Source of the DNA: Chitinophaga jiangningensis
GTDB lineage: Bacteria > Bacteroidota > Bacteroidia > Chitinophagales > Chitinophagaceae
Length of the DNA stretch: 64,000 nucleotides
Direction of reading: 5' to 3'
Assembly (NCBI RefSeq): GCF_900142605.1
Contig: NZ_FRBL01000002.1
Span: 124,001 to 188,000, forward strand
Shown: positions 19,201 to 26,196 of the stretch, one piece after another
How positions within the stretch are numbered: position 1 is the stretch's first letter
How the letters are laid out: the number at the start of each line of letters is the position of its first letter
Program-made: the position numbers and the translations under genes
Notes under the pieces: generated by a model
Database searches by the model: none
Told to the model about the DNA's origin: nothing
What the model saw: the letters and a program-made list of their open reading frames with translations, nothing else

Positions 19201-19726
19201 CGGCAGCATCAGCCACTGCGCTTCCGCTCACAGCGCCGGTTATATTACCGGTAGTAGCCACCGTCCAGTTAACTGTGGCGGTACTCATGGTTTGCAGGTT
19301 GGTAGTAAACGGCTGGCCGCTGCAGATTGTCGGATTACCTGGTTGACTGATTACCGGCCTCCGGTAGGAATAAAATATAGCCGTATCGTTGCTCGGATCA
19401 GGATCATCGAAGCCCGCAGGAGCTTTTGCATAAAATACGTTCCTCATGATTTGCGGTAAACTATCCGAAAAGGCTACACGACCGGTAAATCTGAAGGAGG
19501 CACGACTTAGCGCCTGTAGGTTTACCTTTCCGCCGCTGAAAACCTGATTAACGACAGCACCGGCGCCGTCATAAGTATTACCGGTATATCCTTCATTAGA
19601 GAAGTTGACACTGCTAACTATTACCTGCGGTGGCAGAGTATCGGTTACAGGTACGCCTGCCATGGCATTGCGGGAATCATTAAAAACAGCAGTAGTATAC
19701 TGGCCAGGCTCATTATTGGTAAACAA
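13274..19726 (-). CDS. Giant PKD-repeat surface protein with T9SS type B sorting domain (C-terminal part of a frameshifted gene)
   Basis: The 2150-residue frame has no signal peptide and its first Met comes from a TTG, so it is not an independent gene. It is the continuation of the lectin fragment at 19834-20685, in a frame open from about 19852. It begins with a DUF11-like segment (VPVTDTLPPQV). Six PKD domains with WDFGDG-type motifs follow at about residues 355, 437, 527, 1061, 1144 and 1232, and a seventh weak one lies near the end. More than ten PKD-like/Ig-like repeats of roughly 85 residues with an IGL..SGTGNIPSF theme fill the rest. The last 88 residues (FVPNVISPNGDGKND ... EVYIYNRWGNQVYQS) form a gliding-motility-type sorting domain, predicting export by type IX secretion and attachment to the cell surface. 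It is likely an adhesin. Confidence 0.9.
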   Translation of the reverse strand: MFTNNEPGQYTTAVFNDSRNAMAGVPVTDTLPPQVIVSSVNFSNEGYTGNTYDGAGAVVNQVFSGGKVNLQALSRASFRFTGRVAFSDSLPQIMRNVFYAKAPAGFDDPDPSNDTAIFYSYRRPVISQPGNPTICSGQPFTTNLQTMSTATVNWTVATTGNITGAVSGSAVADAAGVLAFSPTLTNTGPTAGTATYTFTPTYTYTNPKDRTPIVVNGLPVNVTYTINPSPNVVKPANVTACPGVVVGPFNFAGNTTGATYTWTNNNTAIGLPATGSGSTINSFTPVNSGSAATTAKIIVMASFGGCITKDSFNITVNPLPGAGFTINNPTQCITGNSFVFTNSTNTGTYLWDFGDGTTATAISPTHVYGATGTFNVKVVHTEPSGCKDSAFRTVNVTPAPVANFIYSIISQNVNNTFQFTDASIVDAGESVSWFWDFGDGSTSTEINPVHTYMQSGNYTVTLTVTGNNGCVSTKTDQLLVSIDPNVSPKFSINNDEQCLTGNQFVFTNSSVVAPGYNIVAYSWDLGDGSAAQTGATVAYTYAAAGTYDVTLTVTTNNGLQLSVRQSVVVIPTATVNQPASQIWCVGEATNGVVFSSPLGGTTYQWTNNNTSIGLAASGTGNISSFTLKNAGTVNNVATITVVPLYKGCAGTPQSFTITARPVPSVNALTPQVLCTGAPTQPIVLSSSVAGTIFSWTNDNPAIGLPAAGTGDIPVFTATNLQAVPVVANIVVVPSANGCTGPQQITTITVKPLPTLNNNLSATAICDKALFSYVPTSATGGTTFAWTRAAVPGISNPAASGTGNPNETLFNTTPDTVSVVYNFTMAADGCTNTQQVTLPVKPTPVLSSSSDAGAICSGDLFYYVPATTTPGTIFTWERSINRAVREDARNDNGAISEVLTNLSSAPITVNYSYRLTAAGCVGNASVSVNVKPTPELNSDLNPGAICSGTPFVYAPSATVTGTTFAWSRPLIDGVSNPAVTGSDGINETLVITDNTAHTVPYTYSLNFDGCTNTQVVNANVLPASQSAFTVDNPAQCLDGNVFTFTNISPSRLPGRDSYIWDFGDETSATTTNAVHSYNAPGIYTVTLYIVGMAGCRTASSQNVIVKSTPTAGFLLNVIAPASNGQFQFTNTSTGISQPLTYLWDFGDGTTSTDVNPQHTYAVAGTYTVTLTATSAEGCNAVASTVLTVAKNPDIVVDFDVVPTSSCITGNLIQYNSTTIVTPGITINEYLWDFGDGNTSTLQTPSHSYAAVGRYTVTLTVQTSAGAATGTDLVEIYPEPVITKPHDRIICAGVQVNNINFASTATSATYTWTNDHPEIGLAANGTGNISAFTPVNNTANPIVATITVTAAERGCAGPPIQFTITVDPVPTVAAVGSQVICAGGTTAPVAFTGTVTGTTFNWVNDDPSIGLGESGTGTIPSFVAVNNTLMNQTALIKVTPAAGSCIGTAVNFGYVITPTAELTSTTMPEPVCGNVPFTYLATTNQPSAVLSWTRAAVPGITNPAGSGTGNINETLENTTGNTITVTYVYTIQVPGCVISTAEVKVQVKPRPTLTSPLSPPDICNNTMFSYAPTANVPGTVFRWTRNGSAVLANPAASGVGSPDEVLVNISNDIARAIYSYSMDANGCVNTQNVVLIVGPDLKLSSSTNPSEICSGTNFSYTATTNNPGAVITWSRPSIPIVGLRDANGSVTINEKLVNITSSPVVVPYTFLLTYRGCSTSVVLNVTVEPAPTLASPLADMSVCAGTAVPAVMLTSNVPGTQWSWKNSNLDIGLGASGNGNIPSFSATAGENTTVTGRITVEGITPAGCIVPAVNNAYNVTVNAVPTGNISVPNGVNFCEGSFVPLIATGGTRYQWYLNGNAIGGATAGLYQARTAGVYTVDIFTAAGCNTLKAGNVTVSGTVKPTAAFNYNTSCQNEPITFINQSLVTGSGPVTYRWSDNAGHTSTAASPVFTYSQSGTYQVKLVVQTQTCRNLADSITQTITVEIPHPGIRLSTVNTVLNSPTQLLARNIGNTAYLWEPATGLNSTTVQNPIATLTADQEYLIRMTTAAGCVTTDSMLVRIRGNDVIFVPNVISPNGDGKNDKWIIPGLNQYPNTEVYIYNRWGNQVYQSKNYDNQWDGDGLNEGTYYYIIKLKLPGGGDRQYKGWVELVR

Positions 19727-19833
19727 AACAGGTCCTGTTTTTTCCGTATGTACGGCTCCCGGAGTGGTAATAGTCAGATTACGTATTTCATGGTTAGCAG
19801 TATATAATCCTGTGGAAGCGGCAAAGCCAAGTT

Positions 19834-20685
19834 TTAGGTAAGGAGGCGGGGGGTGGTAAGGGTAATAGGTCCAAATACCGCACGCATGGAGCCGGATTCT
19901 GCAACCTGCATGGAAACAGTGATTTGGTAGTTTGTGCCGACCTTCTCCAACAGGATTTGAACCTTACGATAAAACAAGGATGAAGTAGGCCTGCTGGCAG
20001 CCACTCCAGGGTAGCTGATGGTTTGCCCGGCGTATACCGTACCGCCTAAATTCGCACCAGTGCCGGTGATATATGATGTATGACTGGCAGTAGGGCCACG
20101 CAGGGCAATGGTGTGTGCCCTCAAACCAGGTGCGGTATTATCACTCGTTGTTTGTTTGACTGAATAGTTTCCAAATTCATCCAGGCCCAAACCCAGGTAC
20201 CCTCCTGTAAGCCCTGGACCCAGTGTCCATCCGGTAGGGTGGGTTGCCTGATCTACCTCCCCATATCCCAAGGCACCACCGTCCTGCCCTATCTGAAAAT
20301 TACCAGGGCCATAGGTGGAGTCGAACAGGTACATACTAAAACCATCTGCTACAGGGCGTGACGCTGCGGTAGGTGACCATGCCGTATATTCAAATTCTAT
20401 TAGCAAACCCAAGTCAGAAGGAAAGCCCTGGTTTACATAACAAAAACCTACCTGGTTGGTAGTATTTCCGGTGAGTCGCAGCCATCCGCTGCCTAATGGA
20501 TCTATACCGGCAGCAGCAGTTAACTGAGCACTTCCTCCCATAACCAGCCGGGGCGACAGAAGATTATTTTCACCAAAACTTTCGCGGATAGTAAATTGTG
20601 CCTTCAGGGTTGTTGAAAATACAATCAATAGCGTTATAATGAGGGCAACAATACCTGTAGGAACTCGATTTTGGTTTCCAGGCAT
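19834..20685 (-). CDS. L-type-lectin N-terminal part of the giant surface protein, ended by frameshift
   Basis: The 283-residue fragment starts with a good signal peptide (hydrophobic LIITLLIVFSTTL, cleaved after LKAQ). An L-type (legume-like) lectin domain follows: SGWLRLTGNTTNQVGFCY, the metal/sugar region VADGFSMYLFD, GGALGYG, and GGYLGLGLDEFGNY. It stops abruptly after TLTTPRLLT. In the next frame the missing lectin end YLKLGFAASTGLY then HEIRNLTI reads on directly into the 2150-residue frame downstream. The break is at a run of six C on this strand (19848-19853); seven C would join the two into one protein of about 2470 residues. The family binds carbohydrates, so adhesion to glycans is likely. 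Confidence 0.88.
   Translation of the reverse strand: MPGNQNRVPTGIVALIITLLIVFSTTLKAQFTIRESFGENNLLSPRLVMGGSAQLTAAAGIDPLGSGWLRLTGNTTNQVGFCYVNQGFPSDLGLLIEFEYTAWSPTAASRPVADGFSMYLFDSTYGPGNFQIGQDGGALGYGEVDQATHPTGWTLGPGLTGGYLGLGLDEFGNYSVKQTTSDNTAPGLRAHTIALRGPTASHTSYITGTGANLGGTVYAGQTISYPGVAASRPTSSLFYRKVQILLEKVGTNYQITVSMQVAESGSMRAVFGPITLTTPRLLT
19848..19853 (-). other. Homopolymer run at the frameshift point
   Basis: Six G on the given strand (six C in the coding sense) mark the place where the lectin frame must shift by one base to continue. One extra C restores a full reading frame. This may be a phase-variable tract, a real mutation or a sequencing error. Confidence 0.85.
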
Positions 20686-20764
20686 ATCATAAGGGTTTAC
20701 CCCATGAAACAGCTGACGACTGATTTAGTTTAAAAGTGGAATTAAATGGAGTTACATTTTTTGG

Positions 20765-20831
20765 CTCTTGGATCACCAGCACCTGCGGTGCTGGTGATCC
20801 AAGAGTGCGTGAGGCGGTGCCTCACGCACTC
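20765..20831. repeat. Twin hairpin with shared central arm
   Basis: Hairpin 1 has a perfect 19-bp stem (20765-20783 with 20787-20805, loop TGC). Hairpin 2 has a perfect 13-bp stem (20803-20815 with 20819-20831, loop GGT). They share GAG at 20803-20805, and CTC is found at both outer ends. It lies 11 bases after the aminopeptidase stop, so a terminator role for that gene is possible. Confidence 0.85.
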
Positions 20832-20842
20832 CCGGCTACTGT

Positions 20843-23401
20843 TTATAATTTCAATAACTGCCTCGCACGGGCAAGGTTATCCGTAGATTGCAAAATTTTC
20901 GCTTTCAGCTTAGGATTATAATCAGGATGGCTATCTAAAAAAACCTGTACCATATTCCAGGCTTCCGCATCCTGGTAATTCCCAAAAATCGCATTCAGCC
21001 AGTTGGCAGGGAAAAAGATATCGCCGGTACGCTGAATATCTTCCAGCAGCTGCAAACTCTCCGGCAGATATTTCCTGGAGGTTTGCTGGCGGAGTGGATG
21101 ATGCAGGTAGTACAATGCGGATACCACCCAGGCTTCCTTACTGCGGCCTTCGCGCTCCCGCAGCGAAGCGAAAAACTGATCCCTGTCGGCCTCACCGGCA
21201 GATAATGCAGGTATCAGAAACCGCAGCCTGTCTTTTTTATCCTCATCCTTAAGACGGCTTATCTGTTGTGGTATAACGCTGATGGCTGTATCATTTTTCA
21301 GGGAGATGGTAAGTGCCAGGGAGATATAGTCTTCCTCTGCCAGCTTAACCCCTTCCGGCGCTTGTTGCGACGCCCAAATCTTGTACATGCGCTCCCCTGC
21401 TTCCACCGAAGTATAGATATCCTGATAGGCTTTAAAAATCAATTTACGGTTATTGCCGGATGGCTGTTGCTCCAGCGCAGCCCATAATTGGTTTTCCAGT
21501 GCCGCTGCCAAAGCATTTCGATCTGCCGGTGTAGTGAATTCCCAATAAAGGGCGCTGATATAATTTGTAAGCTGTTTGATACTGGTTTCTTCCTTTTCAA
21601 TAGCAAGACCGGTGGCGAAAAGTTGCAGGGGCTGTTGCGGTTTATAATAACGCCCTGCCAGCATATTTTCATAGGCCGTCAGGTAAGCCGATGCCCGGTT
21701 GAGTGAGGTACCGGTGGTAAACAGGTGTGGATTGATGGCTGTATCAGACGGGAACAGGCCGTAACCGAGTCCACTGGCGTTGAAGAGGATATATTGCGGC
21801 TTTGGCAATCCGGCAGCCCCTTTGACCTTCAGCCGTGCGGCATTCATGTCTACCTGAATAGTTTTAACAGCATCCGGATATACGAAAGCGATATCAAACA
21901 GCTGCGGCCAAACATCTGTACCACCAAACTCCGGATGCTGTGTGAGTTCCAGGTCCTTTATCCGGTTACCGCTATACGAAATTTGATAATCGAACACCGG
22001 GCGGTGTGGCTGGTTTACCCAAACAGCATTCCACTTATAAAGGTCCTTTTTGGTGTACCTGGCGAGGATGGCAATCAGGTCGTCCCAGGAAGCATTGCTG
22101 TAGGCATATTTTTTCAGGTATTCACGTACACCTTTCCGAAAGTTATCCTTGCCCATCAATAGTTCTATCTGCCGCATCATCACAGGGGCCTTGTGGTAAA
22201 TAATATCGCCGTACATGGTACCTGCATCCTTCAGATTATCCAGCTGCTGGCGGATAGGATTGGCCCCCTTCGTACGGTCTACATTATACGCTCGCGGGTA
22301 ATGATCCTGCAGAAAACGCAGGTTAAACTGCTCGGACCCCAGTATATCCTCTGCTACCTTATCAGCCATGAAGTTGGCAAACACTTCTTTCATCCACACA
22401 TCGTTAAACCATTTCATGGTCACCAGGTCGCCAAACCACATATGTGCCGTTTCGTGGGAAATCAGCTGGGTGCGGGACAGGAGCTGATCTTTGGTAGGAC
22501 TTTGTAAAAAGAAGGAAGAGGCCTTATAGTGTACTACCCCCGGATGTTCCATGCCCCCGAACTGAAAATCCGGAATTGCGGCATAGCCCATTTTCTGGAA
22601 CGGATATGGAATGCCCGTCCATTTTTCGAGGAAACTAACGGATTCCCGGTGCAGGCGGAAAATGCTGTCGATATTACTGCCCGGATCTTTTTCGCGGTAC
22701 AGCAGCGTTACTGGCTGGCCTTTGATATCCTGCACGGCGGATTTAAACATACCTGCTACAAAGGAAAACAGGTAGGTAGGCAGTTTTTCCGTGGTGGCGA
22801 AATGCCAGGTAGTAGTGCCGTCGGTGTTTACCACACTATCTTTCGTAGTACCGTTGGCCAGCACCGTCCATGCGGAAGGGGCAGCCACTGTTAGATCATA
22901 GGTAGCCTTCAGGTCCGGCTGATCAAAGCAGGGGAATACAAACCTCGCTCTGTCGGGCACAAATAAGGCATATAAAAATTCGTTATTGCGGTTCAGGGAG
23001 CCATCGCCGGCAAGGAAGGTTAATTCAATTTCATTTTTGCCCTGCTTTAACAGCGAGGGTTCAATTACCACGTGTTCTTCCTGCACCGCAGGCGTAATGG
23101 ATTTGCCATTTACCACCAGTGCAGTAATACTCTGGGTAGGTTGTTTAAAGTCGAGCTGTAAAGTTTGCCCTGCATTTTTCAGGGAGAAGGTAATTTTCTC
23201 TTTTGCAGGAATAACCGCAGTTTTACTGGCAGGAAAAGTAAACGACAGCGCATAGTGAATGTTGCTGATGTTTTTAAAACGCTGGTCTGCCAGCTGCCTG
23301 GAAACGCCTGCCGTTATGGGTACAGCGGCTGACTGTTGTTGCGCATATGCCAGCGGTGCGGCCGCCAGCAATAAAAGGGAAGTCACTAAATTTTTCATCA
23401 T
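20843..23401 (-). CDS. M1-family metallo-aminopeptidase, exported
   Basis: This 852-residue protein removes N-terminal amino acids from peptides with a single zinc. After a signal peptide (cleaved near AYAQQ), the N-terminal beta-domain covers about residues 40-220. The exopeptidase motif appears as FGGMEHPG, with His where most members have Asn (GAMEN). The zinc site is HETAH at 316-320 with Glu339 in WMKEVFANF. A long helical C-terminal domain follows. The His variant of GxMEN is seen in some Bacteroidota M1 enzymes and may alter N-terminus recognition. Location is periplasmic or outer-membrane-facing. It is divergent from the AraC gene at 23465. Confidence 0.93.
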   Translation of the reverse strand: MMKNLVTSLLLLAAAPLAYAQQQSAAVPITAGVSRQLADQRFKNISNIHYALSFTFPASKTAVIPAKEKITFSLKNAGQTLQLDFKQPTQSITALVVNGKSITPAVQEEHVVIEPSLLKQGKNEIELTFLAGDGSLNRNNEFLYALFVPDRARFVFPCFDQPDLKATYDLTVAAPSAWTVLANGTTKDSVVNTDGTTTWHFATTEKLPTYLFSFVAGMFKSAVQDIKGQPVTLLYREKDPGSNIDSIFRLHRESVSFLEKWTGIPYPFQKMGYAAIPDFQFGGMEHPGVVHYKASSFFLQSPTKDQLLSRTQLISHETAHMWFGDLVTMKWFNDVWMKEVFANFMADKVAEDILGSEQFNLRFLQDHYPRAYNVDRTKGANPIRQQLDNLKDAGTMYGDIIYHKAPVMMRQIELLMGKDNFRKGVREYLKKYAYSNASWDDLIAILARYTKKDLYKWNAVWVNQPHRPVFDYQISYSGNRIKDLELTQHPEFGGTDVWPQLFDIAFVYPDAVKTIQVDMNAARLKVKGAAGLPKPQYILFNASGLGYGLFPSDTAINPHLFTTGTSLNRASAYLTAYENMLAGRYYKPQQPLQLFATGLAIEKEETSIKQLTNYISALYWEFTTPADRNALAAALENQLWAALEQQPSGNNRKLIFKAYQDIYTSVEAGERMYKIWASQQAPEGVKLAEEDYISLALTISLKNDTAISVIPQQISRLKDEDKKDRLRFLIPALSAGEADRDQFFASLREREGRSKEAWVVSALYYLHHPLRQQTSRKYLPESLQLLEDIQRTGDIFFPANWLNAIFGNYQDAEAWNMVQVFLDSHPDYNPKLKAKILQSTDNLARARQLLKL

Positions 23402-23464
23402 AATTGGTTGGCCGAAGGCTGTAAATATAGGACTTTACAGCCAGCATTTCCCTACCTTTAGGGT

Positions 23465-24259
23465 ATGAAATACCTGACCGTTTTTCCTGAAGCACGCCTG
23501 CAGCACATCGTCCGGTTTTACTGGATACTGGAAAGTGAGGATGGCTATACCCACCATTCCCTGGCGGATATGTGCCCGGAACTGCTGTTTCATTACAACG
23601 GGCGGTTTAATGAAATTTTGGGAGATGGCAGTGCCACGCCCAGCTTCACTGCCGGCATACACGGACAGAGTGCACAGGTGAGCAGGTTCAGCATCCACAA
23701 TGGTTTTGGTATGATTGGCGTATACCTGTACCCCCAGGCAATACCGCTGGTATTTGGTATACCTGCGGCGGAAGTCACGAACCAGATGCCGGATCTGCAA
23801 TCGCTGTTAAAATCAGAAGCAGTAGCGCTGGAAGAAAGTATTTTCAACGCTGCCGGCAACAGCGAGCGCATTCAGCTGATAGAGCAGTTTCTGCTGCGCC
23901 GCCTCGCCGTAACGGAAAAACCGGAGCCACCGGTATTCAAAGCGATTGCAGGTATTATTAATGCACATGGGCAGCATAGCATTGCCGACCTGGCCGCTAC
24001 GCACTATATTTCAGAACGGCAGTTTCAGCGGCAGTTTCGCCATTACACAGGATTTACGCCTAAATTATTTTCCCGCATTGCCCGCTTTCATGGTGCGATG
24101 AAACGCTACGGGGATAAAAACATCTCTCTCACCAACCTGGCACTGGAATGTGGCTATTACGACCAGGCACACTTCATACACGACTTCAGCCGTTTTTCAG
24201 GGCAACACCCCAGGATATATTTCTCCGGTAAATCGGGCGCTACCGACTGGATGGAATAA
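23465..24259 (+). CDS. AraC-family transcriptional regulator
   Basis: The 264-residue regulator has an N-terminal domain starting YLTVFPEARLQHIVRFYWILES, like the DUF6597 group found in many Bacteroidota AraC proteins. The C-terminal helix-turn-helix pair is at about residues 165-255 (ISERQFQRQFRHYTGFTPK and ALECGYYDQAHFIHDF). A near-match to the -7 motif, TACCTTTA at 23453-23460, ends only 4 bases before the ATG, so the transcript may be almost leaderless. The VOC protein gene that follows on the same strand is a likely target, by position. Confidence 0.9.
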   Translation: MKYLTVFPEARLQHIVRFYWILESEDGYTHHSLADMCPELLFHYNGRFNEILGDGSATPSFTAGIHGQSAQVSRFSIHNGFGMIGVYLYPQAIPLVFGIPAAEVTNQMPDLQSLLKSEAVALEESIFNAAGNSERIQLIEQFLLRRLAVTEKPEPPVFKAIAGIINAHGQHSIADLAATHYISERQFQRQFRHYTGFTPKLFSRIARFHGAMKRYGDKNISLTNLALECGYYDQAHFIHDFSRFSGQHPRIYFSGKSGATDWME

Positions 24260-24296
24260 TGTCGGTTTTTTACAATTCTGCGGATGCCGGTGGTAC

Positions 24297-24304
24297 TAGT
24301 TTTG
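24297..24304 (+). promoter_or_regulatory. Bacteroidota -7 element TAGTTTTG
   Basis: An exact TAnnTTTG match 29 bases before the ATG of the VOC gene. No convincing -33 element is seen. Confidence 0.5.
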
Positions 24305-24333
24305 TGGTACAATATTCATTAAAATACTGAGCT

Positions 24334-24708
24334 ATGAACATTCCTACAGGACACCAAACCATTATGCCCTACCTGATCCTTAAGGATGCAGACGCATTCC
24401 TTCAATTTATGCAGCAGGTATTTGGCGCCACCGTTTCCCACAAGTCCATGCAGCCGGACGGTAAAACTATCCGCCATGCGGAAGTGCAGGTGGGCAACTC
24501 CACTATTATGTTCAGCAATGCCACCAAAGAGTATGGACCGCAGCCCGCAGGAATCTTTATTTACGTACCTGATGCGGATGCTACTTTTAAAAAGGCATTG
24601 GCGCATGGTGCCACCAGCATTATGGAGCCGGCTGACCAGCCTTACGGCCGCAGTGGCGGCGTGCAGGACACGAATGATAATTCGTTTTGGATTACTTCTG
24701 TACAGTAA
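24334..24708 (+). CDS. VOC-family protein (PhnB/glyoxalase-like)
   Basis: The 124-residue protein matches the small PhnB-like branch of the vicinal-oxygen-chelate superfamily: the opening IMPYLILKDADAFLQFMQQVFGA, the strand HAEVQVGNSTIMFS, and the closing GRSGGVQDTNDNSFWI. Members are metal-dependent isomerases, dioxygenases or resistance proteins; this branch has no settled activity. It has its own promoter motif and a strong terminator, so it appears to be a single-gene unit downstream of an AraC regulator. Confidence 0.88.
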   Translation: MNIPTGHQTIMPYLILKDADAFLQFMQQVFGATVSHKSMQPDGKTIRHAEVQVGNSTIMFSNATKEYGPQPAGIFIYVPDADATFKKALAHGATSIMEPADQPYGRSGGVQDTNDNSFWITSVQ

Positions 24709-24715
24709 CTTACGC

Positions 24716-24749
24716 TGGTACGGCCATTAATGACCGTACCATTTTTTTT
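24716..24749 (+). terminator. Rho-independent terminator of the VOC gene
   Basis: TGGTACGG (24716-24723) pairs with CCGTACCA (24734-24741) and is followed by a run of T, 7 bases after the VOC stop. Confidence 0.85.
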
Positions 24750-24808
24750 ATATCTTACATAGGAGAACGACTTCGTGAGTTTTGCTTCACCACCTGCCAA
24801 TTTGTATT

Positions 24809-25870
24809 ATGAAACTCGCCATCAGCGGTATCCTATTGTTACTATTTGTTGCTGCCACACCCGTTTCAGCCCAGCTCAACCAGCGCATCGATAGTCTCTT
24901 CAGCAGCTACAACCTGCAAAACACTACCGGCATCAGTGTGCTGGTGATCAAGGGCGGGAAGGTGAGCTACAAAAAAGCCTTTGGCCTGGCCAACATTGAA
25001 CAACAAACGCCCGCCACTACTGCTACCAATTACCGCATTGCCTCCGTTACCAAGCAGTTTACAGCTATGGCAGTTCTGATATTGGTTCAACAAAAGAAAT
25101 TATCGCTGGAAGATCCGATTACCAAATTCTTTCCCGGCTTTCCACCGTACGGGAAGGAGGTAACCATCAGGCGCATGCTGCACCATACCGCAGGCTTACC
25201 AGATTATAGCGATCTGATGCCGCAATCGCGCACCACTCCCCTCTCTGATATGGATGTGCTGGACCTGGTGACCCGGCAGGACACGGCCAACTTTACCCCA
25301 GGCAGTAAATTCTCCTACAGCAATACTGCCTATGTATTACTTGGGCTGATAATAGCCAAAGTATCCGGCAAGCCTTTCGCGCAGTTTTTGAAAGATGAAA
25401 TTTTTGGGCCGCTGAAAATGCGCCATACTACCACCAATGCACCAGATGCAAACATTCCTGACAGGGCCTATGGCTATAATTTACGGGACGGACAGCTGAA
25501 GCAGATGGACCAAAGCAGATATAGTTACCTGTTGGGAGATGGCGGCATTTACTCTTCCGTAGATGATTTTTATAAGTGGGATCAGTCGTTTTATACAAAC
25601 CGGTTATTACAACCTGCTTTGCTCCAGGAGATGTTTACGCCTGGCGCGTGGCCTAGCCCTACGTTGGGCTATGGATATGGTTGGGAAATTGAAGAGAAAT
25701 ATGGGATGAAGCGTTACGTACATACGGGCGGTACTACCGGATTTTCTTCTTACTATGTAAGATACCCGGAGGCACGTTTATCTATTGTGATTTTGGGGAA
25801 TCAGAATGATGGCTTGGAGCTGGGGCGTTATGTTGCTGCGATTGAGCAGATGTATTTAAAGCAGCAATAA
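24809..25870 (+). CDS. Serine hydrolase, beta-lactamase/penicillin-binding-protein fold (class C-like)
   Basis: The 353-residue exported protein has a signal peptide ending VSAQ and the class C beta-lactamase fold. The nucleophile motif is SVTK (Ser79, Lys82), the second motif YSN starts at Tyr170, and HTGG stands in the KTG position near residue 300. Such proteins act as D,D-peptidases, esterases or peptidases; with HTGG rather than KTG, true beta-lactamase activity is uncertain. I use the ATG at 24809; the open frame to a TTG at 24782 adds nine residues with no signal character. Confidence 0.9.
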   Translation: MKLAISGILLLLFVAATPVSAQLNQRIDSLFSSYNLQNTTGISVLVIKGGKVSYKKAFGLANIEQQTPATTATNYRIASVTKQFTAMAVLILVQQKKLSLEDPITKFFPGFPPYGKEVTIRRMLHHTAGLPDYSDLMPQSRTTPLSDMDVLDLVTRQDTANFTPGSKFSYSNTAYVLLGLIIAKVSGKPFAQFLKDEIFGPLKMRHTTTNAPDANIPDRAYGYNLRDGQLKQMDQSRYSYLLGDGGIYSSVDDFYKWDQSFYTNRLLQPALLQEMFTPGAWPSPTLGYGYGWEIEEKYGMKRYVHTGGTTGFSSYYVRYPEARLSIVILGNQNDGLELGRYVAAIEQMYLKQQ

Positions 25871-25898
25871 TTTTCCCTGAAGCTTTTGTCACCTCTGG

Positions 25899-25936
25899 TT
25901 CCGGATGTACAGGGCCTGCGCCCTGTACATCCGGAA
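25899..25936. repeat. Perfect hairpin, 17-bp stem
   Basis: 25899-25915 pairs with 25920-25936 around the loop CTGC. It lies 28 bases after the serine hydrolase stop and belongs to the hairpin family found throughout the window. Confidence 0.8.
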
Positions 25937-26004
25937 TGAATTAGAAAGTGAGCGTGGTTGTACGCTTTACCTTCCCCAGTGAAGCGAGCAATAATAATTA
26001 TTCC

Positions 26005-26012
26005 TATTTTTG
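26005..26012 (+). promoter_or_regulatory. Bacteroidota -7 element TATTTTTG
   Basis: Exact TAnnTTTG match 33 bases before the ATG of a 41-codon gene. It supports that small gene being real. Confidence 0.5.
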
Positions 26013-26045
26013 ACATACACCTATGCGTAGCAAATTCGATTAGTA

Positions 26046-26171
26046 ATGGAAACTACCACTCGAAAGGAAAAGATCATCAAATGGCTGAAGCGCCTCGGTT
26101 TTTGGGGGTTTATGTTCTTTTTATTAAAAGGACTTTTCTGGCTGTATTTGATTTATTGGGTAGCTAAATAA
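26046..26171 (+). CDS. Small single-pass membrane protein, 41 residues
   Basis: The frame encodes a basic N-terminus (METTTRKEKIIKWLKRLG) followed by a hydrophobic stretch rich in Phe, Leu and Trp (residues 18-39), ending YWVAK. It has its own -7 promoter motif, an ATG start, and a stop 25 bases before the end of rph on the other strand. Composition and topology (positive inside, one helix) fit the tiny membrane proteins common in Bacteroidota. The function is unknown. A 69-codon frame overlapping it (25958-26167) has no such features and is probably a shadow. Confidence 0.6.
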   Translation: METTTRKEKIIKWLKRLGFWGFMFFLLKGLFWLYLIYWVAK

Positions 26172-26196
26172 AGGTAACTAACAGCTTCGCAGGATC

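Noticed and set aside
24809..25870. True class C beta-lactamase (AmpC)
   Set aside because: The third motif is HTGG, not KTG, and there is no AmpR-like neighbour; a general serine hydrolase is safer.
25958..26167. 69-codon plus-strand frame overlapping the small membrane protein
   Set aside because: Its composition is random-looking and it contains the promoter motif of the 41-codon frame.
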